Assembly: GCF_006494375.1 (NCBI RefSeq)
Contig: NZ_VHIZ01000008.1
Span: forward strand, 56,114 to 120,113
Direction of reading: 5' to 3'
Origin: Pantoea anthophila
GTDB lineage: Bacteria; Pseudomonadota; Gammaproteobacteria; Enterobacterales; Enterobacteriaceae
DNA length: 64,000 bases
A model generated the notes under the pieces. The model did not search any database and had not been told where the DNA came from. It was given only the letters and a program-made list of their open reading frames with translations. Every line of letters starts with the position of its first letter. Within the stretch, counting starts at the first letter, position 1. Of this stretch, positions 19,446 to 26,853 are shown one piece after another. The position numbers were made by a program, and so were the translations under genes.

Positions 19446-20408
19446 TTAAATTTTCTTCAACATGGCAGGGATATTCACATCCTGCACTGTAACGCCCGGG
19501 CTCTGCGTTCCGCGGCGGTCCTGAATCCACATATCTCCCATCATCTGATTTAAACCGCGATCCAATCCGGTGACCAGTCCTGCACCTGGGGTGAAGGTCA
19601 GTTCGCCAAAGTAGATCCGCTCGTCATGGATATACCAGTCCACGCGCACATAGTCGAAATCACTGGCCAGCTTCTTGCTCAGTTCGAGCGCATGTTCCAG
19701 TGACGGCATGATCGGTGAGACATCCAGCCCGGTGTCACGAATCTTGTGATACGCCTCCTGGAGGTTATTCACGTAGAAATTCATCGACAGCAGCGGCTGG
19801 CAGCGGTTGTAGATCACCTGCAGCACATATTCAAACCGGCCATCGCGCTTGTTGAACATATGGAACTTGTAATCGATCGGCGCGCTTTTGCCATCACCAA
19901 TGTACTTCTCCACCAGAATACGTGGCTTGATGTAGCGATAGTGAATCTCACGCGCTTCGTTGGCGAAGTCGGTCTTCAGCCAGCGATAGCAGTCATGAAT
20001 GATCTGCTGCTTGCGCAGGGCATCCGGCTCTTCCAGCAGAATCTCTACCATGTTGGAGGCGTGGTTCGGTTTGATCACCGTCCCCTTCCAGCAGGGTAAG
20101 CTGTTCAGCGTGGTCGGGTCAGTGGTTTCGTGTACCAGCGGGATCAGGTACTCATCACCGATTTTCTCAGCAATGAATTCGCGCACCGAGTACTTATCTG
20201 ACAGGCGACCGTAGTTCTGGTAATCGCCGAAGATAAACTTACGGTACAGCACCTTCTCGTTGAACACTTTTGGCTGACGCAGATTGGGCAGTTTTCTGAA
20301 CTTGTGGAAGTAGTAGATGCGATCCTGATAAGCCCAGGGCATCTTCTTAATAAAATACTGCACACTTCTTCTGAGTTCTTCTTTCAACTTGAGCATATCT
20401 GACCTCAT
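19446..20408 (-). CDS. TupA-like ATP-grasp polysaccharide/teichuronopeptide-type enzyme
   Basis: 320 aa soluble protein of the TupA-like ATP-grasp family, found in cell-surface polysaccharide loci. It shows an N-terminal FHKFRKLPNLRQPKVFNEKVLYRK-type segment, a nucleotide-binding WKGTVIKPNHASN, RILVEKYIG, the acidic DYKFHMF, and a C-terminal metal/ATP region RVDWYIHDERIYFGELTFTPG. The family is predicted to ligate an amino acid or similar group to a sugar acid. The exact reaction here is unknown. Its ATG overlaps the flippase stop (ATGA), so the two genes are coupled. Confidence 0.82.
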   Translation of the reverse strand: MRSDMLKLKEELRRSVQYFIKKMPWAYQDRIYYFHKFRKLPNLRQPKVFNEKVLYRKFIFGDYQNYGRLSDKYSVREFIAEKIGDEYLIPLVHETTDPTTLNSLPCWKGTVIKPNHASNMVEILLEEPDALRKQQIIHDCYRWLKTDFANEAREIHYRYIKPRILVEKYIGDGKSAPIDYKFHMFNKRDGRFEYVLQVIYNRCQPLLSMNFYVNNLQEAYHKIRDTGLDVSPIMPSLEHALELSKKLASDFDYVRVDWYIHDERIYFGELTFTPGAGLVTGLDRGLNQMMGDMWIQDRRGTQSPGVTVQDVNIPAMLKKI

Positions 20409-21661
20409 TTGTAGGTTTTGTAGTTGAGTGAGGAAACCTGAATCTTTTGAATGACGCCGTTTTTAAAGAAGTAATTCATTACGGTCAGGGACAAAAGTTC
20501 TGAAAGGAAAACGCTCCACGCGGCCCCCATGATGCCGTGACCCTGGATCAACCACCAGGAGAGCGGCAAACTGATGACCATCAGACAGACGATTTTCCTC
20601 AGCAGGTAATTGAATCCTCCCTCTTTAACCATGTAGCGATAGGCTACGGTCCCCATTGCCGAAAAGCTGGTGGCTATCGACAGCAACGTAATGAGACTTC
20701 CTGACTGTGTGTATTCCGGCCCGTACAACGCGATGATGATCCGCTCGCCGAAGAGCGAGATGATCAGCAGCATCAGCAGTGAAACCGCCATAACATAGCC
20801 ATTGAGCCGGGCGGCAAGCTTAATGGCGACCTCGCCGCGCTCCCTGAAAATTTCAGTGAAGCAGGAGGTGATGAGCGCCACCGGGATAAAAATCCAGGAG
20901 GCGGAAATGGTATTCGCCGCCGCAAACAGGCCGAGGTCGCGCGCTGGCGCGGTGCCTGCCAGAAACATCTGCGCCGCTTTCACCTGCACAGAGATGAAGA
21001 TGCTGGAGATGGCCAGTGGCAGACCGGCATACATCAGATAACGCACATAGGTGGTACGCTTTTCGCGCGGCGGCATCTGGTCCTGATGATCCTGATAGAA
21101 GTTGTGACGCTTAATCAGGTAAGGCACCAGGGTCACCGACACAATAGAGAGCGTCAGCCAGAGCGGATTGAGGCGCAGCCAGGCGATGGTAAAGCTGATG
21201 CCGAAACTCAGCAGCATGCCTGTCGCATTGGCAACGGTATTCAGGCGCGAGGCCAGCCGCGCATTGTTGTAGACGCTGAACGTGTCCTGGGTGACAAAAA
21301 CGGACGCCACAAATGAGGCCAGTGCAAATGCCAGAAAATTTTCCTGCATGTTGTACCAGACCCAGATTAAGACTGGCACCGAAGTGACCAGTAACAGCAC
21401 CATCCGCAGCGTCCGGGCGATGCTCATCAGACGCAGGCCTTTTGAGGCATTTTTGCTGACACGCTTAAACAGAATGGTTTCGGTGCCAAAGATGGCAACG
21501 GTTTGCACCATTGCAAATAGTGAGGTTGAAAACGCCATCTGGCCAAACACCGTTGGACCAAAGGATTTTGCCACGTAAGACGTCACAAAAATGACGCCAA
21601 ATACGGAGATGATCTTTTCAGACATCATCCAGGCGGCATTAGACATTACGCTCAATTTCAT
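20405..21661 (-). CDS. Wzx-type polysaccharide flippase (MATE/MOP superfamily)
   Basis: 418 aa with about 12-14 predicted membrane helices and the Wzx-like N-terminal pattern (FGVIFVTSYVAKSFGPTVFGQMAFS). It is expected to move a lipid-linked saccharide across the inner membrane. A TTG eight codons earlier keeps the frame open, but AAGGAAGAG just before the ATG at 21661 favours that start. Cotranscribed with the ATP-grasp gene. No glycosyltransferase, polymerase or chain-length gene accompanies it, which is unusual. Confidence 0.85.
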   Translation of the reverse strand: MKLSVMSNAAWMMSEKIISVFGVIFVTSYVAKSFGPTVFGQMAFSTSLFAMVQTVAIFGTETILFKRVSKNASKGLRLMSIARTLRMVLLLVTSVPVLIWVWYNMQENFLAFALASFVASVFVTQDTFSVYNNARLASRLNTVANATGMLLSFGISFTIAWLRLNPLWLTLSIVSVTLVPYLIKRHNFYQDHQDQMPPREKRTTYVRYLMYAGLPLAISSIFISVQVKAAQMFLAGTAPARDLGLFAAANTISASWIFIPVALITSCFTEIFRERGEVAIKLAARLNGYVMAVSLLMLLIISLFGERIIIALYGPEYTQSGSLITLLSIATSFSAMGTVAYRYMVKEGGFNYLLRKIVCLMVISLPLSWWLIQGHGIMGAAWSVFLSELLSLTVMNYFFKNGVIQKIQVSSLNYKTYK

Positions 21662-22186
21662 CGACTCTTCCTTAGTATTACTCAACTACAACCGCTTCGG
21701 TACAACATCCCTGTAACGAATTAATAAGCGCGCAGTAGGCCTGGCGAAAATGTAAGACTTCAGACCAAACTGGTCCGAAAATTGAGAAGTTGATCATAAT
21801 CCGGAGAGTGAATTCAGGATAATTCTTATTATATCTGGCGCGAATCACTTCAAATGGAAACGATTTCAGGCTGAAAATAACCCAACCTTAAACGGCCACA
21901 ACCCCCCTATTATTCGGGTCGGTCAGGCTAAATATCCGGTTTACGTTTAATTTTTCCGTATTCGGGATGCGATGAATTTATAACAAAAATCCGCCTCCAG
22001 GAAGGCGCGGCCTGCGGATAAGAATAAAATAAGATTTATCCCATGATGATATTTATTCTAAATATCTTAATTTAGGCTTCGCTATTCCATTGGCGCACTT
22101 TAATACTGCATTAATAGAATCTTACAGTGCCAGAAATTATTAAAGTCATTCTCATCCATTAATCGATAAGAAAGGTAAGAGCATTT
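21662..22186. other. AT-rich spacer upstream of the flippase gene
   Basis: 525 bp, clearly more AT-rich than the surrounding genes. No ORF is credible. It should contain the proximal leader or promoter of the flippase operon (minus strand) and the promoter of the OrfA-like gene (plus strand). The composition suggests acquired DNA. Confidence 0.6.
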
Positions 22187-22582
22187 ATGAGAAAGTCACG
22201 ATACAGCGAAGATCAAATCACAAATGCCATTAAAGCTTCTGAATCGGGCGTGAAAGTCAGAGAGATTTGTGAAGAGTTAGGCATCTCTGAAGCCACGTTC
22301 TACAGCTGGAAGAAGAAGTTTTCTGGGTTGTCTTCGGAAGAAGGCAGAAAAATCAAGGAGCTGGAAGAAAAACTGCAGAATGCGACGCGTGAGCTGCAGA
22401 CCCTCAACTCGGATAAAGAGATGCTGCAGAGCGTGCTTAAGCACTTCTTTACCACGAATGAAAAGCGTCAGGCTGTAGACTTCCTGCAGACCACGTTTGA
22501 CATCGGCACCCGCCGCAGCTGCCGCCTGTTGGATATCAGCCGCAGCGTTTACCATTATCCGTCAGGCACGGAGAACCGATAA
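22187..22582 (+). CDS. Orphan IS3-type OrfA-like protein fused to an OrfB N-terminal fragment
   Basis: 131 aa. The first 90 residues are a classic IS3 OrfA: HTH_Tnp_1 with YSEDQITNAIKASESGVKV, ICEELGISEATFYSWKKKF, and a coiled coil KELEEKLQNATRELQTL. The last 40 (RQAVDFL to RSCRLLDISRSVYHY) look like the first part of an OrfB, joined in frame. No catalytic DDE domain follows and I see no terminal inverted repeats. AAGGTAAGAG precedes the ATG. It is either a truncated insertion sequence or a kept DNA-binding protein. The frame is intact, which a decayed transposase would not usually show. Confidence 0.75.
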   Translation: MRKSRYSEDQITNAIKASESGVKVREICEELGISEATFYSWKKKFSGLSSEEGRKIKELEEKLQNATRELQTLNSDKEMLQSVLKHFFTTNEKRQAVDFLQTTFDIGTRRSCRLLDISRSVYHYPSGTENR

Positions 22583-22586
22583 CCCC

Positions 22587-22617
22587 CATGCTACCGCGCT
22601 TACCAGACTTAACGCTG
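22587..22617 (-). promoter_or_regulatory. ops / JUMPstart-like element
   Basis: On the minus strand CGCGGTAGCAT (22588-22598) differs from the RfaH-recruiting ops sequence GGCGGTAGCNT at only the first base. Just upstream comes CAGCGTTAAG, then a pyrimidine/GG tract, in the same order as the distal part of JUMPstart elements that precede enterobacterial polysaccharide operons. The flippase start lies about 930 bp downstream in this direction, with the antisense strand of the OrfA-like gene in between. Confidence 0.5.
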
Positions 22618-22784
22618 AGATTTGTTCTTACCAGAAGAGATGAAGATCATTTAATAGGACAATTGCGGCACCCCTTTCCGCTCCATTTATAACTAATGAA
22701 TGGCTTCACGGCTAAGCTTCTTTTTTTGCGGTAAAATTGATTCACAACAGCAAAAGTCTCGCATTCTACGCCGATTCTTCCCCT

Positions 22785-22824
22785 CCCAATCTCGTTTTAG
22801 CGGGATTGGGCCTCCTCTTTTTTT
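22785..22824 (+). terminator. Intrinsic terminator-like hairpin in a gene-free region
   Basis: CCCAATCTCG (22785-22794) pairs with CGGGATTGGG (22801-22810) with one T-G wobble and loop TTTTAG. CCTCCTC and seven T follow. No ORF ends nearby on the plus strand, so it may end a small RNA or an untranslated transcript. Confidence 0.5.
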
Positions 22825-23387
22825 GTTAAGTGCTGCTAAACCCCACTACCAAAGCGTCTGGATAACATTAAGACGCTTTAAACTTAGAACGAAAAATAAT
22901 CACACTTCTTTTAAGTTAATCCTGGCCCTAACCCAAACTTTTTGCGGTTACGCTTTAATTCCTTTGCGTGCCTTTTCCGCAATAGTTTCTCCAGGATTAA
23001 TCCGGCACAAATAGTTTATTGCTCCTTATCACTAACGTTATGTGGCTATCTTTTCACTCTCTTCATTGCGCATCATTGATGCCACAGATTAATCTTTAAT
23101 TAAAAACGCAGCGGCGGAATTTTCTTACTCATTGAATGAGGAATGAAGTTAATAGTGGTTTTTAGCGGGCATAACTCAGGGTCACAATCCAATAAAATGC
23201 GGCAGAGAAAAGCGTAACGTCCATAATGCTGCGCTTTTTTTCCTGATTTATGGGCGCTATCTGTGCAGGAAATTGCATCCCGGCGGTAAACGATCCGCCT
23301 TCAGCGGGTGAAAAGTGCCGATTTTTTGCTGACCGGGGGTGGATGGCAGGGGTTAACACGACGAGATTTTCCCCCTTCGCATCGCAT

Positions 23388-23399
23388 GAAATCGATTTC
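23388..23399. promoter_or_regulatory. Perfect 12 bp palindrome, LacI-family operator style
   Basis: GAAATCGATTTC has the central CG and symmetric arms typical of LacI/GalR-family operators. No such regulator or obvious target gene is adjacent, so this is only a pattern match. Confidence 0.3.
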
Positions 23400-23506
23400 G
23401 CGGCAAAAATCTGTCGGACAGAGTGCAAATCGGGATAGGGTTTTGTCTTAAAAAGCCGGGCAAAGCGGGCTTCGCACGGCCAGTTTATTCCAGAGATCGG
23501 TGTGGG

Positions 23507-24466
23507 TTATCCGCTGAGGGCAACCACCCGCGGCTGTGGTTTGATACGCATTGCCCACAGCACGCCAGCCATCAGACAGGCAATGCCGATAACGGTGAGC
23601 AGAGGTGGCCAGCGTTGATGCCAGAGAAAAGTCCATAACAGACCGAACAGGATCTCAAAAACAATCAGCGGCCCCATCAGTACCGTGGGCAGACGCTGGC
23701 TGGCTGCGTTCCAGCACAGGCTGCCGAGCCAGGAGCAGAGCAGGCCAATCGCCAGCATCAGAGAGATAAAGAGTGACGGATGTGGCCCGAACGGCAGCGG
23801 GAAGTCAGGCTGTTGCCAGGCGATCTGAACGCTGACCAGCGCATACAGGGTCAGCGCCATCGGCAGCGTCACCAGCCCCTGCGCCGTCGCCCAGGTCGAG
23901 GGTCGCAGTGCGGGATGAGTGCGCAGCCAGCGGGCATTGCGCAGCGGATACCAGGTCCAGCAGACCACCGCCAGCAGTGCCAGCACGATGCCGGTCAGGT
24001 AACGACTAAGATCCAGCGTTGCGCCCTGGCTCCGCAACTCCGCTGCATTGACGCAGAGCAACCCGGCCGCCATCATCACCAGCGCCGGAAAGAGCCGCCG
24101 CCAGGGCAGACGTCCTTCAAGATGGCCGTAACAGAGATTGGCGGTAACGGCGATCACCACCGGCAGTGTGCCGATAATCATGGTGGAGACCGGCGCGCCG
24201 GTGCGCTGAATGGCATTGGCCAGAAACGCATAATAGAAGAGGTTACCCACCAGCGAGAGTTTTACTGCCTCGCGCCAGTCGGCCCGCCCCAGCTGGCGCA
24301 GCTGGCGGCGATCGTGCCAGGCCAGCGGCAGCGCAATCAGCCCGAACGCCACATAACGTCCCGCCGACTGCAGTGCACCAGGGTAGTCAGGCACCAGCAG
24401 CGGCCCGACAAAGATCAGCCCCCACATCAGCCCCGCGGTAACGGCAAACATAACACCAGCAAACAT
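23507..24466 (-). CDS. EamA/DMT-family exporter
   Basis: 319 aa inner-membrane protein of the drug/metabolite transporter superfamily with ten predicted helices in two EamA repeats (around 1-140 and 155-305). It includes GLMWGLIFVGPLLVP near the N-terminus and IIGTLPVVIAVTANL at the end of the first repeat. The substrate is unknown. It is transcribed in the same direction as the AraC regulator upstream (gap about 76 bp), so the two may be one unit. Confidence 0.85.
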   Translation of the reverse strand: MFAGVMFAVTAGLMWGLIFVGPLLVPDYPGALQSAGRYVAFGLIALPLAWHDRRQLRQLGRADWREAVKLSLVGNLFYYAFLANAIQRTGAPVSTMIIGTLPVVIAVTANLCYGHLEGRLPWRRLFPALVMMAAGLLCVNAAELRSQGATLDLSRYLTGIVLALLAVVCWTWYPLRNARWLRTHPALRPSTWATAQGLVTLPMALTLYALVSVQIAWQQPDFPLPFGPHPSLFISLMLAIGLLCSWLGSLCWNAASQRLPTVLMGPLIVFEILFGLLWTFLWHQRWPPLLTVIGIACLMAGVLWAMRIKPQPRVVALSG

Positions 24467-24542
24467 GACTTTTTCCCGTATAGCTTTTTTTCACAGTGTG
24501 GCGGGAGTGAAGGAGGAAGGCTTGTAGCAGATTGCGGTTGTG

Positions 24543-25370
24543 TCAGGGCTGGCGCACCTGTTTCTGATAGCGGCCAGGCGTAATGCCATAGCGGTTAGCA
24601 AAGGCGCGGGTCAGATGAGCCTGATCGGTTAACCCGACGGCCGCTGCGACACTGGCAGCGGCTTCGCCCTGTGCCAGTCGCTGTTTGGCATCATAGAGGC
24701 GGAAAGCCATCAGCATCTGATGCGGCGTGACGTGATAGTGCTGGCGGAAAGCGCGTAAGAAGTGCCACGGCGACAGCGAGGCCAGCGCCGCCAGCTCCTC
24801 CAGCCGCACCGGTTCCGCCAGATTTGCCCGCAGAAAATCACGCACCTGATCAAAGCGATGCCCTCCCTCGGGCCTGCCCGGTGACGACATCCGCGCCAGC
24901 GGGCGAATCTGCAACAGCAGTTCGGAAAGCAGACTCTGGCGCGCCAGTCCGGACTCCGCCTGCCAGAGTGCGGCCAGCGTGCGGGAGAGCGGCTGCGCGA
25001 TGCGCGGATCGGTCAGCAGCGCCTCATTAAACCACCAGCCGCGATCGCCGGTCAGTTCATCCATCAGCTGCGGCTGAATGTAGATCATCTGATAGCGCCA
25101 GCCCTCGTCACAGGCTGACTCACCGGTATGCAGCTCATCCGGATTCATGGTCACCAGCGAGTTCACCGGCGCGGTATATTCGGTGCCGCGATAGCGAAAA
25201 CGCTGCGCACCCGCCTCAATCGTGCCAATGCCAAAGGCTTCATGGGTATGGGGTTCAAAAGCGTAGCGGGAGATGTGAGCCTGATAGAGTTCCACACCGG
25301 GCAACGCGGCCGGTTGCTGAAACTGTGCGCGGTCTTTTTCACAGGGAAAAACAGCCGGAACACCTTCCAC
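24543..25370 (-). CDS. AraC-family regulator with cupin sensor domain
   Basis: About 275 aa. An N-terminal AraC_binding cupin (YAFEPHTHEAFGIGTIEAGAQRFRYRG, MNPDELHTGESA) is followed by a C-terminal double HTH (LAALASLSPWHFLRAFRQHYHVTPHQML, then VAAAVGLTDQAHLTRAFANRYGITPGRY). The open frame reaches back to 25463. I chose the GTG at 25370 because AAGGAG sits just before it and homologous alignment begins near here, but an ATG at 25406 is possible. It is divergent from a cysteine hydrolase gene and upstream of an EamA exporter, both plausible targets. Confidence 0.82.
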   Translation of the reverse strand: MEGVPAVFPCEKDRAQFQQPAALPGVELYQAHISRYAFEPHTHEAFGIGTIEAGAQRFRYRGTEYTAPVNSLVTMNPDELHTGESACDEGWRYQMIYIQPQLMDELTGDRGWWFNEALLTDPRIAQPLSRTLAALWQAESGLARQSLLSELLLQIRPLARMSSPGRPEGGHRFDQVRDFLRANLAEPVRLEELAALASLSPWHFLRAFRQHYHVTPHQMLMAFRLYDAKQRLAQGEAAASVAAAVGLTDQAHLTRAFANRYGITPGRYQKQVRQP

Positions 25371-25492
25371 TTCTCTCTCCTTATTTATCCGATGTCGGAT
25401 TAGCATGCCTGCGACCGGGGGGAAAATGCAAAAGATTGCTATCCGCCGCGCCGCAGGTAACACTGTTTTTTTCTCATTCTGAGGGAGTCAGC

Positions 25493-26014
25493 ATGGCACA
25501 GCGAGTCGTCATCGTCATTGATATGCAGAACGGCGTGTTCAGCACACCACGTTTCGATAAGGCAGGCCGGGTTGACCGGATCAACCGGCTGACCGATCGC
25601 GCCGATATCGTCCTCTTTATTCAGCATCGTGAAGGCACGATGTGCGAGGGCAACCCCAGCTTTGATCTGCTGCCGGAACTGGTTCAGCCTGCGGGCGCGC
25701 ATTACGTGACGAAAACGGCCTGCGACAGCTTCTGGCAGACAGAGCTGGCCGCGCTGTTAAAGCGTCTGGAGGTAGAGGCGTTTGTGGTGTGCGGCTGTGC
25801 AACCGACTACTGTCTGGATACCACCATTAAAACAGGGGCCAGTGCGGGCTATGCGATAACCGTGGCGGCGGATGCGCACACCACCGCCGATCGCCGCTGG
25901 GTCGGGGCCGAAGCGCTGATTAATCAGCACAATGAGGTGTGGGCCTCGCTGCTGATCCCTGGCAACGTGCCGCGCGTGCTGAGCACGGATGCCGTGCTGG
26001 CGGAATGGTCATAG
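25493..26014 (+). CDS. Isochorismatase-like cysteine hydrolase
   Basis: 173 aa cytoplasmic hydrolase of the isochorismatase/nicotinamidase superfamily. The catalytic Asp is in VIVIDMQNGVF, the Lys in YVTKTACDSFW and the Cys in VVCGCATDYCLDTT, the full triad. ATG with GAGGGAG 5 bases upstream. Divergent from the AraC gene. The substrate cannot be read from sequence: a nicotinamidase, carbamoyl or N-acyl hydrolase role are all possible. Confidence 0.88.
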   Translation: MAQRVVIVIDMQNGVFSTPRFDKAGRVDRINRLTDRADIVLFIQHREGTMCEGNPSFDLLPELVQPAGAHYVTKTACDSFWQTELAALLKRLEVEAFVVCGCATDYCLDTTIKTGASAGYAITVAADAHTTADRRWVGAEALINQHNEVWASLLIPGNVPRVLSTDAVLAEWS

Positions 26015-26038
26015 CCCCGGTTGGCCGGAGCCGCGCAT

Positions 26039-26067
26039 AAAAAAAGCCCGCATAGCGGGCTTTTTAA
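26039..26067. terminator. Bidirectional terminator between the hydrolase gene and ssb
   Basis: A perfect stem GCCCGC / GCGGGC with loop ATA is flanked by A and T tracts, lying between convergent genes. Confidence 0.9.
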
Positions 26068-26086
26068 ACGCGTCAGGCCAGATGAA

Positions 26087-26629
26087 TCAGAACGGAATAT
26101 CGTCGTCAAAATCCATTGGCGGTTCGTTGTTGTTGCTGGCAGGCGCACTCTGCGGCTGCTGCGGACGGGACTGCGCGCCGCCGCTGAACTGATTGTTGTT
26201 GCCCTGCGGCTGCTGCGGCTGGCCCCAGCCATTGTTGTTGCCACCACCCTGCGCGCCTGCACCGGCGTTACCGCCCTGCTGACGGCCGCCCAGCATCTGC
26301 ATGGTGCCGCCGACGTTAACCACGACTTCGGTGGTGTAACGTTCCTGGCCACCCTGATCCTGCCATTTACGGGTGCGCAGCTGACCTTCGATGTAAACCT
26401 GAGAGCCTTTGCGCAGATATTCACCCGCGACTTCAGCCAGTTTGCCAAACAGCACCACACGGTGCCACTCGGTGATCTCTTTGTTTTCACCGGTCTGCTT
26501 ATCACGCCAGCTCTCCGACGTAGCCAGCGTAATGTTGGCAACAGCGCCACCATTTGGCATATAACGTACTTCCGGATCCTGACCCAGATTCCCGACAAGA
26601 ATCACTTTGTTAACGCCACGACTGGCCAT
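26087..26629 (-). CDS. ssb: Single-stranded DNA-binding protein (SSB)
   Basis: 180 aa. N-terminal OB fold ([53 protein letters not shown]), a Gly/Gln/Asn/Pro-rich disordered linker (around 115-165) and the conserved acidic tip MDFDDDIPF that recruits partner proteins. Essential in replication, repair and recombination. Divergent from uvrA, with a shared LexA box between, as in E. coli. Confidence 0.97.
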   Translation of the reverse strand: MASRGVNKVILVGNLGQDPEVRYMPNGGAVANITLATSESWRDKQTGENKEITEWHRVVLFGKLAEVAGEYLRKGSQVYIEGQLRTRKWQDQGGQERYTTEVVVNVGGTMQMLGGRQQGGNAGAGAQGGGNNNGWGQPQQPQGNNNQFSGGAQSRPQQPQSAPASNNNEPPMDFDDDIPF

Positions 26630-26753
26630 GTTGCTGTCTCCCGATGAGTTAATGCATTCAGTCTAATCCATCAATTCTAACACGTCCTGCTCACTGTTTC
26701 CCACTTTCGAGCCGCGTTCCGGTTTTAATCCTTCACACGTCCGGACCACAGAG

Positions 26754-26773
26754 TACTGGATATTTATTCAGTC
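26754..26773. promoter_or_regulatory. LexA box shared by uvrA and ssb
   Basis: TACTGGATATTTATTCAGTC has the CTG-N10-CAG core and an AT-rich centre of an SOS box. It lies in the divergent uvrA-ssb interval where E. coli also has one. Confidence 0.9.
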
Positions 26774-26853
26774 TATTTTTTGTGCCATAATGACACGTTT
26801 ATTCTGGCCGTGTCGGCAAGGCGCGGTGAGTGCTGCTAATCCGGGAAAGGTGA

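Larger units (their letters stand above)
22583..23506. other. Long AT-rich non-coding stretch
   Basis: About 920 bp with no gene I can support. It holds an ops/JUMPstart-like element on the minus strand (22587-22617), a terminator-like hairpin with T tract on the plus strand (22785-22824) and a 12 bp perfect palindrome GAAATCGATTTC (23388-23399) of LacI-operator style. The short ORFs present have no ribosome binding site and no recognisable family. Confidence 0.6.

Noticed and set aside
22700..23014. Plus-strand ORF of 104 codons in the AT-rich stretch
   Set aside because: It runs through a terminator-like hairpin, has no ribosome binding site and a composition unlike a protein (many Ser, Phe, Leu clusters).
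23162..23428. Minus-strand ORF of 88 codons whose last 20 codons look like a tiny hydrophobic peptide (MDVTLFSAAFYWIV)
   Set aside because: No Shine-Dalgarno before either start, no family resemblance upstream of the hydrophobic end, and it lies in an AT-rich stretch where such ORFs arise by chance.
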